A stretch of DNA of 64,000 bases from Paramecium tetraurelia (taxonomy: Eukaryota; Ciliophora; Oligohymenophorea; Peniculida; Parameciidae): positions 469,657-533,656 of the forward strand of contig NW_001798967.1 in the NCBI RefSeq assembly GCF_000165425.1, written 5' to 3'. The notes under the pieces were generated by a model. It had not been told where the DNA came from. It was given only the letters and a program-made list of their open reading frames with translations, and made no database searches. The position numbers and the translations under genes were made by a program. Shown here one piece after another: positions 1-16,898 of the stretch. Position 1 is the first letter of the stretch; each line of letters starts with the position of its first letter.

Positions 1-61
1 TGAATAGTTAAGTTATTAAGAAAGTATTTATTTAATAATTGAGTTTAGTTAGAATATTAAA

Positions 62-3000
62 ATGGATATTCAAACTTAATAATTAAATGTATAAGTTGCT
101 GTCAGAGTTAGACCTTTAAGCAACAAGGAACTAAATGCTAAGGATGAATGTTGTTTGAAGACTGAGGACAACAGAGTATTAATTACAATGAATATAGATA
201 ATTTTGCCACAAAGTGGGAAAATATTTACTTTTGACCACGTATTCAATTAGGATTCCAATTAAGAAGAAATTTTTGAATGGTAATGACTAGAATTTCTAA
301 ATTTAGTTGTGTAACCAATTTAATCCTAAGATGCTTTGAGGGCTATAATAGTACAATATTGGCATATGGCCAAACAGGTTCTGGGAAAACCTTTACAATG
401 GGAACATCAGGTTTGGATCAATATTCTGGTTTAATATTGTGATTAATGCATAGACTAAAATGAATGGGGAATGATACCAAGAGCAGTATATTTTTTATTT
501 GATGAAGTGGAGAAGAGGAAATAGGAATAGGAAATAATTATTACATGTTCATACGTAGAATTATATAATGAATAAATAATTGACTTGCTAAATGAATCTA
601 CAATGAAATCAAATTTATAACCAACAATAAGAGAGGAAAAGGATCATACAATTTCAATTTAAAATTTGACGACAATAGCAGTAATTAATCCATAAGACAT
701 GCTTCAAATATTAAATAAGGGAGGAACCCATAGAACAACAGCAGCAACTCAAATGAATTTGAATAGTTCGAGATCCCACGCAATATTTACAATTTATTTT
801 GAAATTAACCGGGAATCTGAGGAAGGGTCTTTGAGTGCCAAATTCCATTTTGTTGATCTAGCTGGTAGTGAGAGACTAAAAAAAACTATGGCTATAGGTA
901 AGCAAATGGAAGAAGGAATTAACATTAATTAAAGCCTTTTGGTGTTAGGAAATGTAATTAAAACATTAAGTGATTAAAAAAAATCAGCTCATGTTCCATA
1001 TAGAGAAAGTAAGTTAACTAGGTATTAAAAGATCTAAATAATTATATAGAATTCTACAAGATTCCTTGGGAGGTAATTCAAACACCTACATGATAGCCTG
1101 TATTTCACCATCAGCTAGTAATTATGAAGAAACAATTAATACTTTGAAATATGCTAGTAGAGCAAGAGAAATTAAAAACAAGCCTACTCAAAACAGAGTA
1201 TTTTGATATTTTTATATAAGGATCCTCATGCTGCTTAAATACTGTAGTTAAAATAATAAATATTTGGTCTTTAGGATCAAATCAAACAATACTCCTAAAT
1301 ACTCTAAGATAATAATATCAATACAGATTCTGTAAAATCAATGGCTATTTAAATTTATGAATCAATTTCTCCGAGTTCTGGACCATAATAAAATTGCTCA
1401 GAACATGGAGAGACTATTCTTAAATTGAAGAACTAAAATTACCAATTAGAAAAACAATTAAATAGTGTACAAAAAGAACTGTAGAATTCTTAAAAAGGTT
1501 TGAGTGAAAGTATGTTGGAATCTTATAAAGCAAAGAAATAAAGAGATTAAATAATGAAGCAATTTTAAGATGCAAAGAAGTAGTGTGTTAATATATTTTA
1601 GAATTTTATAAAAATACAATATCTAATACAATTTTAATGAGGATCAGCAGATGGATACATATTATAACGAAATAGCTAGTTTAAAGAAAGTTGTTTAAGA
1701 ACAAGAGCAAAGGATATTCCTCTTGTAATCGAATAATGATTAGCTATTAAAAGTAATGTATTTTGATACATAACTTAGTACAGGAAGCACGCAGAGATCA
1801 AAAGCTATTGAGATAAAAACAACATGAATTAATGAGAATAGAAAAGCAAAAATAAGATGTAGATTAAATTGATGACGATTTTGAATTAAATGATTCTGAA
1901 TTAATAGAAAAAGATCTTCAAATTGAAGAATAGGAGTAGCAGCTACAGGAACTTGATAAAATAAAGATAGAGACAATTCAATTATTGTAAGATGATAAAC
2001 AGAACTATTTAAAACAAATTTCTATTTTAGAAGAAGAGAAGGCTAAACTACAAAAGCAATTGAATAACAAGTAGGATTCTGCTTAAATGAATTCACTTAA
2101 ATTTAAAATATAAGAGTATGAAACTAAGATTTTGGACATGAGATAGAAGGAAATGACATCCAAATAATTGTAAAAGAAGTTAGAAGATTAAGAATGTTAA
2201 GTAAAAGAACTAAGAACTAATATTGAACAAATGAAAAAATAGAAAGTTGATCTGATTAAGAAAATGAAATAAGAGAATGAGAAATACATTAAAGACAAAG
2301 AGTAAAAGCATAAAGAATTGATTTATGCCAAAAAATAAAAAATATAGCAAGATACTTTAGTAAGTAAATTGAAAAATGAAAATACTAAGAAAGATGTCTA
2401 ATTGAAAAGGAAGGAGGATGAATTATAGAAATAAAAGAATGAAAAATTGATTGTCAAATAGCATAATCGTTATAATCCAAATAAATCTTTATAATATGAC
2501 ACATTTGAAAAATAAATTGATGATTTGTTTACAGAGTTAGTTCTTGGAGAATAGGCTGAGGAATAGATAACAAAAGAGTACTCTAAATTAGAGGAACTTT
2601 AAGAAGAATTAAGATAAATTGAAGTTAAGATATGTTCATTACAAATTAAAATTGATTAACTTCAATTTGATATGACTTAAAATAGTGCAGTTTGTGGCAT
2701 AGAAAACGTTTAATAATATGAATTAGAATTGAATGATTTTTAGTAAAAAAGAGAAAATATATCAGAAACAATAGAATTTTAAATTAAAAAAATTGACGAT
2801 TATCGAGTGATTTCCTAGAAAGCTAACGATTACTACACCATAGTTTTAACAAATTAGTATTTCAAAGATTTACCGAATTGGTGTACAAGGTCATTCAGAT
2901 ATGTTATTGATAATTGGGTTAAAGATCATTATTAAATGACTTTATATGCCCAATAAATAGAGGAATTAAACTAAACAAATTAGGAACTCATTAATGCAAA

Positions 3001-4435
3001 GCCTAGTCCAATTAAAAAATCAATTAGATAAAATACTCCTATAGATGATCTCAAAAGGTAGATAAATGAGTACAAAAGAAAACTTTAAGCATTACAAAAC
3101 TAATATAGAACCACAAGCATAGAATTAGATTATTATAAAAACTTTTATAGCGAATAAATAAATAAATAATAAAAGGATAAATCAATAGGAATAAGTTAAT
3201 AACTATAGCATTCTTAATCATTTCATTCAATTAGAAATTCAATCACTAAAGAATAAAAACAAGAATAACTACCTCTGGCTTTGACCCATGTAAAGTCATT
3301 CGGATAATTAGGATCAAGCATGAGAATTAGGAATTCTGTATCTCAACATTGGATTACTGAATAGTTAAATTCGTCTCAAGAGATTATTAATTACGAGTAA
3401 AAATTAATATTACTTTAGTATTGTGAAAACTCTTTAAGGACATGACCAACCAGTCTTATCTTTATATACTAAAGATAATATTTTGTGTTCTGGGTAGTAT
3501 AAATAATTGAAAGTTTGGGATATAGAATCTCAATAACTTATTAGTACAATTGATCAAAGTAATCACTGTAGATCCATCTATTATTGGGCTGATAGAGATG
3601 CTTTTGCTGTTTCACATGGATCTTAAATATCATTATATGATCCTTTAACGTTGATGTGTAAAGGATTACTTAAGTCTTCTATTGAAGAAATCAAATCAAT
3701 AACTAGCATCAATGGATTATTGGTCGCAGCTGGAAAATCGATCAATTCTAATGCCTTAAATATTTGGGATTCCAGATAAAATACGTATTTAATCAGCCTA
3801 TTTAAGTATTCTGTACGAATTCGAAAAAGGTTCTGATATCCTAAGTCTTTATGGTTCTGATGAAAACTCTGAATTGATTTATGGAACTTTGAAGCATTAT
3901 ACAAAAAGGATTCCTTTCAACAAAAATAAATATAATCAAATTTAATAGTTATAGCCTCCTTAATTAGATAAAGTAACTGGAGTTGCTTCTTTTGGTGACT
4001 ATATAGTGAGTTGGTAAGGAATTTTCATAATTAATTTAGTTCTCTGAGTAAGAGAATGTTGCTCTGGAATTAGCAAACAGGGTTAGAAATTACAACAAAT
4101 GATAGCATTCATAAGGATTTAATTACAGCTTTAACAAGTATATTTGATATTCATCTCTAGTTGATAAAAGTCTAAAATTAATTTATACAGCTTCTAAAGA
4201 CGGTAATGTTAGGGCCATAAAAGTTAATGAAGATGGAAAATTCTAGTTACTACATGATATTACTGCTTCAAATGTATGATTATTCTAATTTTAGTAATAA
4301 ATTAATGCTTTACATGTCATTTAAGATAATCATTTAGTTATAAGTGGAGGATAAGATAAATTAATTAAAATATGGAAACCATCAAAAAATTTATTACAAA
4401 TGTAAAATGCGATTGGTGAATTTATTGTTGATTGA
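62..4435 (+). CDS. Kinesin-4/KIF21-like motor with C-terminal WD40 repeats
   Basis: Plus-end microtubule motor architecture: N-terminal motor (about residues 1-350), long Gln/Lys/Glu-rich coiled coil (about 370-1000), C-terminal WD40 repeats. Seen in the motor: FTFDHVF, P-loop [14 protein letters not shown], switch [12 protein letters not shown] and switch [13 protein letters not shown]. Seen in the tail: SGQYKQLKVWDIE and [13 protein letters not shown]. Motor plus coil plus WD40 is the KIF21 arrangement of the kinesin-4 family, and the [16 protein letters not shown] region fits kinesin-4. Introns include 176-197, 281-306, 429-453, 1022-1049 and 1198-1220, with further ones in the coil and at 3794-3815, about 4018, 4138 and 4279. 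The start is the first ATG after an AT-rich leader and the stop is TGA at 4433. Not every junction in the coil was resolved. The family call is strong; cargo and direction are inferred. Confidence 0.88.
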
Positions 4436-4752
4436 TTAAAATTGATATTTATTTCAAATTAACGAAATATTTAAAATCATTTATAAATTTTGGGGGTATT
4501 CAATCTAGTTGATTTTTCATATAGAATTCTCAATACGTTGGGTGTTAATTTTAATTCTTATCCATAGTAATAATAATCTACAAATCTTGAATTTTAAAAT
4601 ACCAATCTTTTATATTTTCAATTCGTTTCATTTGATTTTAAGTTGTTTAATCATATTCTAATTATATTTAAAAGATTTCATTCTTGTAGACAAACTAGAA
4701 ATAATAATTATGATTGACTTAATAATATAGATATAATAAAATAATTATATTT
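4436..4752. other. Convergent 3' spacer
   Basis: This is AT-rich sequence between the stops of the kinesin and CHD genes. I see no open frame with convincing coding character and no RNA gene. It should contain the two 3' UTRs. Confidence 0.6.
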
Positions 4753-8761
<4,009 letters not shown>

Positions 8762-8805
8762 TAAATTATAATAAAATTAAAACAAATTTCGCATAGTCAT
8801 ATAAA

Positions 8806-10088
8806 TCATTTCAGTATAGTTACCAATTATTAAACAAGCATTCGATCATACTATCCTCCAGCTTGATGATTCATTTAAATCCATTTATGAACGGCCATCT
8901 ATTCCAATCTCAATCTTTATGAGGGATCCTTCCTCAAACAGCACTTTGAAAAATCTTATAATTCATTAGAAACATATTTAGGAAAATCAACTCTACCTTC
9001 TATGATCTTTCTCATGGTATCTTCTTTAGATGATTAATAAAAAGGAGTTATTCCTGTTGTTAATTCATAAGCTAGAATGCCTATTGACCACAAATCAACT
9101 GAGTGATCATAATCTTATCCAGAAGCTATCTCAGGAGACATATAATCAATGGTGCCACAAAAAGATTGCCTAGGTTTTGATTCTGGTGAATAAGTAGCTA
9201 GCCCAAAATCTGCAATTTTTAAAAATTACTAATTTTATTCATTTGCCTTACTAGACTAATAAGTATATTTTCTGGTTTGATATCTCTATGGATTACTTTC
9301 ATTTTGTGCATGTATGAAATTCCTTCAACAATTTATGCAATATAATTTCCGGCTTTATTCTCACTGAATCTACGATTAGGTTGCTTCTTTAGTAATTTAT
9401 ATAGTTCCCCATCAGGTGCATATTCTAAAATTAAAACAATCTATTTTATATTATTCAATTAAATACTTTAGTTTATTCTTAGAATACCCCAAATAATTTA
9501 AGGATGTTTGGATGATTGAGATAACTCTAGATTTTGATTTCATGGGCCAACTAAGCCTCCATTTTATATTTGCTAATAACACTTTTTTGGATTACTTTCA
9601 AAGCTACTAGTACTTTTGATGTTTTCTCTCTAACCTTAATTATAATTTTACTATGCTTAAAACACATCGCTAAATTTACCTTTTCCTAAAAATTTTCCTA
9701 TATGAAATCTATCTGATATATTTTGGTATTTGGGACTCAAAATTTCTGCTGCCTTTAGTTGCATTCTCAAAGTGGAATTATGGACAATGGATGAAATTGG
9801 AGATGGACAGTCTGTAGTTTCAGGAGTTCGAATAGGAGATTTTGATGCACATTGTCTCAATGCTGGTTTTTCTCTCGTTTCAATGGATCTGCTGTTATGT
9901 TGAATAATTAAGGGAACATTTGTTTTTGGAAGGACAGGGTCAGGATTGTTGATTTTATTATTTTCTTCAGATTGAATGATAAGCTGTGTCAATGCTGATT
10001 ATAATCTCATTTTAATATTCTTTATTTATTAATCTAGCTTGGTTGTTGTTTAAACTACTTTTTACCATTCATTGTCTTCGGATTGCAT
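8806..10088 (-). CDS. Aurora-like Ser/Thr protein kinase
   Basis: 400 residues with three introns (31, 26 and 23 nt). A Ser/Asn/Pro-rich N-terminal extension (about 1-130) is followed by one kinase domain. Seen: Gly loop GKFLGKGKFSDV, VAIK-type lysine in LVALKVIQKS, HRDIKPENIL, DFGLA, activation segment SFCGTIDYMSPE, and WSIGILAYELTTGITPF. The activation loop resembles Aurora/PLK kinases and Aurora is the better match; subfamily and any mitotic role are inferred. All catalytic residues are present. It is transcribed divergently from the next kinase with only 32 bp between the start codons. The ATG at 10086-10088 is preferred to the internal one near 9992 because the intervening 32 codons read as protein with reassigned Gln codons. 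Confidence 0.88.
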
Positions 10089-10120
10089 AATTGAATAATA
10101 ATTTATTGAATATAATTTAT
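10089..10120. promoter_or_regulatory. 32-bp shared divergent promoter of two kinase genes
   Basis: Only 32 bp, almost entirely A/T, separate the start codons of the Aurora-like (-) and CaMKK-like (+) kinases. Both core promoters and both 5' UTRs must fit here or overlap the opposite coding region. No specific factor site is recognisable. Confidence 0.6.
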
Positions 10121-11811
10121 ATGGGTAGTGGGACATCAAACAATCAATTAAACAATTATAGGTATCTATGATTTAAACTGGTAAGGATGCTATCGCTACT
10201 TTAAGAGCCAGAAAGACTGAAAACAGATCCAAGTGATTTTAATCTCAGATGGGATGATACAACTTTGTTTTCGCATAAAAATAAACTTAAACATTAGACT
10301 AATCTCCTTGAAATAGTCAGAAATGTTCCTTCAAAAATAGTTCTAAATTAAAATCCATCAAACTTACAAGCCTTCAATTCTAAGTCGCCAGGAATCAAAA
10401 CGCCATTTCTTGACTATGTTACTACTAATCTGATTGATGTTGTTCGGAAATCAAACAAAATGGAGGTAAGAATGAGTATATTGTATGAGAAAGTAGAAAT
10501 ATCAATGGAAAAATATTTGAGTATTAAGGAATCCTAGATGCTGAGCTCTTAGAGGCAGAAACAACCCAGGAAATCTTTATAAGTCTAACACACTCTAGAG
10601 GTGGTCCAAACTTCGCATTTAGAGAAGAGCGTAAATGAAGAAGGCATGGCATAAATCAACTAATATACTATCTTAGAATCTCTGGGACAAGGAGCCTTTG
10701 GAAAAGTTAAAAAAGCATCAAATTTTAAAGGCGAAATCTTTGTAGATATATTAACTCGATTTCATAGGCGATTAAAATTGCAAATAAAAAAAAGCTGAAA
10801 AAGAAACTGCTTTCGAAATCAAATGCTTACACGATGCTTGAAAGAGAAATTGCAATCATGAAAAAAGTACAAAGACTCTAAAATAGATTTCTCATGAAAA
10901 TGTTGTTCAATTATTTGAAGTCATTGATGACCCAAACAAAGATAAATTATACTTAGTGATGGAGTACATGGGCAAAGGAAGTATCTTAAGCAAAGGATTC
11001 TTTAAAAAATAGAAAACCTCTTCAAATATACTTGATGAAATTGATGACAAAAATCCTGTCTCTAGATTAACAGAAGAGTAGTGTAGGCATTATTTTTCTG
11101 ATTTTATCAAAGGATTATATTACTGTAACATAGTATTCATATTTAGTGCATGAATGTGTCAATGTGATTCACAGAGATATCAAACCAGAAAATCTATTAG
11201 TCAACATCGAAAATTAACTTAAAATTGCAGACTTTGGAGTTTCCCACATTATGGAAGATGGAGGAGATGGTCGAATATCAAATTAGACAGGTACTCAAGC
11301 ATACTTAGCTCCAGAAGTATTTAAAGGTATGAATCCTCTCAATCATTTAGGATAGAATTTCGATGGAAAGCCAGTTGATATTTGGGCAGGAGGAGTCACT
11401 TTATATTAAATGGTCTATGGAAAATTGCCATTCACAAGTTAAAAGTCTATGGAGTTAAGATAACAAATTTTGGAAGAGAAGTACAATATATTTGTGTTAT
11501 TTAGTCCTCCTTTCTCGTAACCCTAAGGATTTTCTAGTTCAGTTATTAAATTATTGCAGGGTTTATTATAAAAGGTTCCTGAGAAAAGGTTGAAAATTGA
11601 TTAGATTATTATGGATGATTGGGTCACTGATTTTGGTAAGTAGCCAATTATTAATTAATATATTGAATATGTCGATGTCACAGAGATGGATATTCGATTT
11701 GCCTTAACTAGTCTCAATATTTAAATGGCTTTGAAAATAGTTGTAAAATTATTGTATCAGGCTAAGAAAGCTAGAAGGAAGATTGCAGAAAGAAAAAATA
11801 TGAAAAAATGA
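10121..11811 (+). CDS. CaMKK/LKB1-like Ser/Thr kinase with myristoylation-type N-terminus
   Basis: 532 residues with four introns (24, 26, 20 and 22 nt). It begins MGSGTS, a good N-myristoylation context, which suggests membrane anchoring. About 190 low-complexity residues precede the kinase domain. Seen: LESLGQGAFGKVKKAS, AIKIANKKK, HRDIKPENLLV, DFGVSHI, TGTQAYLAPEVF, DIWAGGVTLYQMVYGKLPF and the closing DDWVTDFG. The insert before HRD and the WVT after the last helix are typical of Ca2+/calmodulin-dependent kinase kinases, which activate AMPK/CaMK relatives. No calmodulin site could be confirmed by eye. Catalytic residues are complete. Confidence 0.87.
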
Positions 11812-11905
11812 TCATAAAATTATCTTTATATAGAACATCAATTTTATTATTTTGTATTTATGATTTATTACATAATGCAGAACTATAGAAATTATTATTA
11901 TAATT

Positions 11906-12569
11906 ATGACTTATAGGTACAGTCAAGAATTAGCACTAAACATTTATGAAAAGCCTCCCCAAAATCCAGACTGGCTTCAAAAGTAAGAAAATATAGATTT
12001 GATCTTAAACAAGATTAAATAATAGAATCTGCTTAAAAGAATTCAATACACTATTAATGAATAGATACAAGTATTAAAAAATAATAAATTAAAGGAAATT
12101 GACCCTTTATTACTCAGAAGTCATCGATTAAACAAAAAATTGAAAGAATTTGATCACTATCATGAAGAATAAATCGAAACATATAGAAAGATTTTATAAT
12201 CTGATAGAGAGTAAATAACAAATGCTATGTCTCAAAGAAGAAGAATGGGGTCATTTGTGAAGCATGTGAGAAGCATTAGTACAACAGTATTGAAGCCGTA
12301 ATATTTATAATTTTAGTAGTAGACATATTTAAATCAATAATATTGTAAATCCATAAAACAATGATAAAAAGGTTGAACATCAAGTTATTACAAGATAGAA
12401 AATCAAATCGATACAAGAAAATAGAAAAACAATTGATAATTGCTCCAAAAGACTTTAATAATTATTTAAGGAGGACTCATCGAATCAAGTTTCCAGAGTT
12501 CAGAGCCATTTGGAACAAAGATCGAAAATTAAAAAAAAATCAATTGAGTTAATTCGAAACCTTTATTGA
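11906..12569 (+). CDS. Short charged, Gln-rich protein of unknown function
   Basis: About 212 residues beginning MTYRYSQELAL, rich in Lys, Gln and Ile and probably helical or coiled coil. There is one intron near 12298. Its 3' end is ambiguous because three successive TAGs (19, 22 or 25 nt intron) all give the same downstream frame. After splicing the protein continues through KVEHQVITRQKIKSIQENRK to TGA at 12567. Without splicing the frame stops at 12362, which would truncate a clearly protein-like tail. I recognise no family. Confidence 0.65.
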
Positions 12570-12673
12570 TTTGATTTCTATATACTAAATTTGTTAATGT
12601 ATCTTTTTTAAAGAAAATTTTAAAGCCGTGTGAGCATGTAAATTTCAAAGCATAAATTACTTTACTTTTTAAA

Positions 12674-13332
12674 ATGAATACTTCTACTTCTATTACTAAT
12701 AAGCACTAATCCTTCAAGAGAGTTAAAGAGAGACTTGTTTGTGAGGCAATTGAGAAAGTCGAGAGATGGAGATAAATGTTTACTGAAGGATTATAAACCA
12801 ATAACGGAGAAATAATCAAAGTTACCTTGAATTAAGCTGCCGAAATAGTTGGCATCCCCAAAAAAACGCTTGAAGATTATACTCAACTTTTCAAAAAAGT
12901 GAAATTACTTACTGCAGATATTAAGTAATTTTCTAATGAAAAGATGGGATTTCTAAGAAGCTATTTGAGAAAGAATCAAAACAAACTTAAAAAAAAGCTT
13001 AAGGATATCAGGCTCAAAGAGCTTGAAGCCTAAAGAAAGACTCAAGAAATGATCTTGGAGTAAAATTTATTACTAAAATAAAAATTGCAGGAAGATCCTG
13101 AAACTACAGATAGTTGTGGATCTCAATAAGAATCATCCAATCTTATAATATGTGATGATCAAAATTATATTGATACTGAAATATAATTTATATAGGTATT
13201 TCCATTTTCTAATATTATTAGGAAGAAAATTTAAATTTTGAAGATTACGAAAGCCACTAATATTATTTTAACAGAGTGTCCAATTTCTAACAAGAAGAAG
13301 ATATTGACAATTATTTCCAATCAACATAATGA
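12674..13332 (+). CDS. Ciliate-type protein with conserved 'AAEIVGIPKKTLEDY' module
   Basis: 210 residues with one 26-nt intron near 13195. About residues 30-75 read WRQMFTEGL, then KVTLNQAAEIVGIPKKTL and EDYTQLFKKV. From memory, this W...F..G / AA..VGI.KK.L.DY pattern recurs in many ciliate proteins, has a helix-turn-helix-like look and sometimes occurs in putative nuclear proteins. The rest is a Lys-rich helix and an acidic Ser/Asn/Gln-rich tail. A DNA- or chromatin-associated role is inference only. Confidence 0.75.
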
Positions 13333-13946
13333 ATAAGAATTAAATATTTATTTTTAGCACACATTAAACAAACATTATTTTTAGTTAGTTATAAAAATCC
13401 TGTTTTATATTAATATTAATTTTATAAATCCTAAAGAATATAATACGTAATACTATGCTTCATCCGAAATTAATCATAGTAAATTGATACACACAAGTTT
13501 TATTTGCGTATTAATAAAAAAAGATTAGAAAGTTCGAACTATGTTTTAATTGATTTATTTCAATCCTTTAAAAAAATCCATATAATATAAGATTAAGGAT
13601 AATTTAGTAAGATTGTAATGAATGTCCAAATCGCAATTCGCTGAATTAACGGTAGATTATAATTGCATATGATGAATGTTATTGATGAAAGGAATGATAA
13701 TTTGACAAATTTGTAGATTTCATTATTAAGTATATATGTTAAGAAAAAGTAATTATAATAATTTATTTATTATACCAATGTATTGATTGTGGCCCTTATT
13801 TATAACACTTAAAGTAATTCTATGTTTATGGATTGAAGAATAAAATAAATGTGAGAATTCTATCTTGAATTATTTGGGAATTGAGGCAAATTGTAAAATA
13901 TAATCATGATTATATATTAACAAACTTTTGAATTTTAAAATAAATA
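13333..13946. other. Spacer without recognisable gene
   Basis: 614 bp, very AT-rich, between two plus-strand genes. Neither strand carries an ATG-initiated frame with credible composition, and no tRNA- or snRNA-like fold was seen. It should hold the 3' UTR of the upstream gene and the promoter of the downstream one. Confidence 0.5.
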
Positions 13947-15767
13947 ATGAGTAAGCTATTCTTTTAAGATTTCTTATCATCTAGAACAAGATCTATGTAA
14001 GAGAGGAAGAAGATTGTTAAAACACAACAAGAAATAGAACGAATAAGCGAAAGAAAAATTAGTGAAACATTAAAATCTAACGAACATATGGTTGACGAGT
14101 TAAGACTTTACAAAATGAAATTAGAGAAATAGGTTCAAGAGTATTAATAAAAAGTACTGCATTTATGAAAAATAGAATTTAGAATTGGTTGAGAAGGTAT
14201 CATATTTAGAAGTGCAGAATACGACATTGCAATATGAATTGGAAACATCTCGACTCAAATTAGAAACAATAGCGAATACACAATAGTCATCATAAACATA
14301 ATAAATCAATATATTGAAAGAATAGGTAGATTCATTAATTAAATATAAAACTGAGAATGAATCTTACAAGGTATAAGTAGGAACATTGAAAAATGAGAAT
14401 CAAAACTTTTAGAAGGAGATTAAAGAATTAATAGAAACAAATGCCTCCATGAAATCCTAATATTAGAGTATAATGAAGGAGAATAAGAGATGTTAATAGT
14501 AGTTGGGCACTAGTTAAAATGAATTCTACAAATTATCTGAAAAGGTATTATAATGATGTCTATAATTTAGTTCAATCAATTCGAATCTATGTATCACAGT
14601 AAAATCAAATATTATGAGGAGCTACAGAAATAGTTTGAGTTAGAATAGTAAAGAGAGAAGTTTCAATATTAAGAATTGGTTAGAGAATTGCACTTATTGG
14701 AGAATGAAAATTAATAATTATACAAATAGTTATAAATTACTTAATTTGAAAAAGAAGAGAAAGATAAAAAGATATAAGATGAATAAAATTAATTAAAATT
14801 AGAATTAAACAAAATTTAAGACGAAAATAAAATATTGGAGAAATCTCATAGAACTTTAAAAATAGAAAAAAAGGTTATTTATGATAATTAGAATCATATC
14901 AAATAGAAAATTAATAGGTTAGAATAAGAATTAAATTAGAAAGAGCAAATAATAAAATAAATGGAATAAGAGTTATAGGAAAAGATTCTAATAATTAACT
15001 AACTTGAGAACATTGCTTATGGATTAAAGCAGAGTGCAGAAGAAGGGAAAGAAAATACAAATTAAACATTATTATAATATAAGGATTTAATGAAGGAATG
15101 TGACTAATTGGAGCAACAAATAGCTAGGTTAGAACAGGATAATGATATTGTAAAAAAGGAATATGAATAAATTTTGTATGAGTTAAAAGATCTACAACAA
15201 GAAAACCGATAATTACAAGAAAGAAATGCTTTACTTATCAAAGATAATTAATAAATCTAAATTGAGAATACTAATCTATAAATGGAGATCTAGAATTTAA
15301 ATTAAAGAGTTGTTGAACTATAGTAATACGCAGTGGAATTTTAAAGGGAACTTAAAGATCATATAGAACAACAAAGCAAAATCAATTAATAAAGATCTTT
15401 TTAAAATTCTCAATATTTATAGAATTCAGCTACTTTGAGTAATCAAAGAAATAGTTACAATTCAATACAAAGAGGTACAGATGATTCTTAAGCTATGGGC
15501 AATCAATCACCATTATCTAATTAGACTACAACAGTGAATCAATTAAAAAAGTTAGTTAAATAACAATGTGTAGAGGGAAATCCAAACATTGGTTAATAAT
15601 CTATTGAAAATACGAAAAGACATTAAGCTAGGACTGATCATTTTTCGAATTCAAGCAAACTCTAAACTGATAGACAAATAGATGATCACTCTAAAGAAAA
15701 TTGTCTATAAATCTTACAGGATAAATACTATGCTTTAAGGAACAGAATTTATGAATAAAAAAAATGA
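13947..15767 (+). CDS. Coiled-coil protein
   Basis: 590 residues with two introns (22 and 26 nt). After about 40 residues (MSKLFFQDFLSSRTRSMQER) it is almost continuous Gln/Glu/Lys/Leu heptad-like sequence to about residue 470. A Ser/Asn/Gln-rich tail follows (SPLSNQTTTVNQLKKL region), then a final short helix. There is no catalytic domain. A structural role in the cytoskeleton, basal body or trafficking is plausible but not shown. Reassigned TAA/TAG codons supply most of the glutamines. Confidence 0.85.
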
Positions 15768-15810
15768 TAATTATAACTTATTAATTTATATATAGTAAAC
15801 AAATATATAA

Positions 15811-16869
15811 TCAACAATTCTTGTGCTTAACTCTTAATGGGTTCAAATCTTATTCTTAATGTTTTGATCTTATGAGTTTAGGCTTGACGCAGATTTGATG
15901 ATTTGTTATAATATTAAGAGGCATTCTTGCGTTTTACGTAACTCTAGTTACAGGAGGCATAGATTTGCAAGTAGTAAGTGTATTAGGTGACAAGGCTCTT
16001 GAAACACTTTTTGTATTGCTTAATGAATTGTTTTATAAAAGATTATTGAGTTGACCATATGTGTCAATCAACAATTGATTTTAATTTTCTTCAAGCTAAG
16101 CTTATAGTTAATGTGGACTAGGGAACATAACCAAAAAATTACTACAGAGGATGCAACCGACATTGTTTTCTCATGTATAAAACGATTGCCATAGCCAAAA
16201 TCTTAGTGTTAATTTACATCAATTAAGGTATTTTGGTTACTTAATAGGCAATTTTAGAATGGTCTTTTAGCATTTTACAACAAACAAAATTGATAATGTT
16301 GTTATCCAGAATTCCATCATTAGTGTCTGTTGAGAAGACTACTCCAATGCATAGGAGACTTTAGACTTGTTCATATAGAGTGCTGACTTTTAGTTTCCTA
16401 TGGGAATAAGCATATTAAATTACCAATTTAATGTTTTTAAAACTAAGCATTCTGCCTATTTGTATTCATTTTTATTTAAGTTTAAATCACTTGCTTTAGA
16501 CAATTTGCTCATCCCTGGAATATGAGTATCATCTTCGATCATTTTCGAACTAACCATCAAACACAACAATGATATTAATTTTTAATTTTGAAATTGAAGT
16601 AAGTGTTGACATCTATCCAAGTAGTAAATGGCTAAATGAAAAGTTTGATCAGTTAATTATAAGCGCTGTTTAGTTTAAAAGAGGAAATCAATTAGTTCTT
16701 CTCTTCGTTCATAATTTGGGTTTATGTTGCTTAGATCTTCGAATAGATTTTTGGCTTATTGATGACTCTTAAAGTTATTATGCTTATAAGCAACAGATCC
16801 ATCTTTATAAACAGCTATTCCACATAATTTGCATATGTTTTTCTTTGGTTTATGTTGGCAGTTTAGCAT
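15811..16869 (-). CDS. Cyclin-box protein
   Basis: 333 residues with two introns (29 and 28 nt). An N-terminal Cys/His-containing stretch (CQHKPKKNICKLCG) precedes a cyclin box at about 60-250. Box residues seen: FHLAIYYLDRCQ, LISLLCLMVSSKMIEDD and AECLVLKTLNWQFNMLIPIG. The second cyclin fold continues through NNIINFVCCKMLKDHS. A Ser/Thr/Pro-rich tail (SRALSPNTLTTCKSMPPVTR) carries S/T-P sites. Cyclins activate CDKs; which CDK and which cycle stage cannot be told. Both introns are needed: without the first the cyclin fold breaks, and without the second the tail ends at a TGA near 16091. Confidence 0.82.
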
Positions 16870-16898
16870 TCGTTAAAAATTAAATATATATATAAAAA

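Noticed and set aside
12361-12633. Frame starting MIKRLNIKLLQD as a separate gene
   Set aside because: It overlaps the upstream gene. Splicing that gene at about 12298 gives a better protein in another frame through the same bases.
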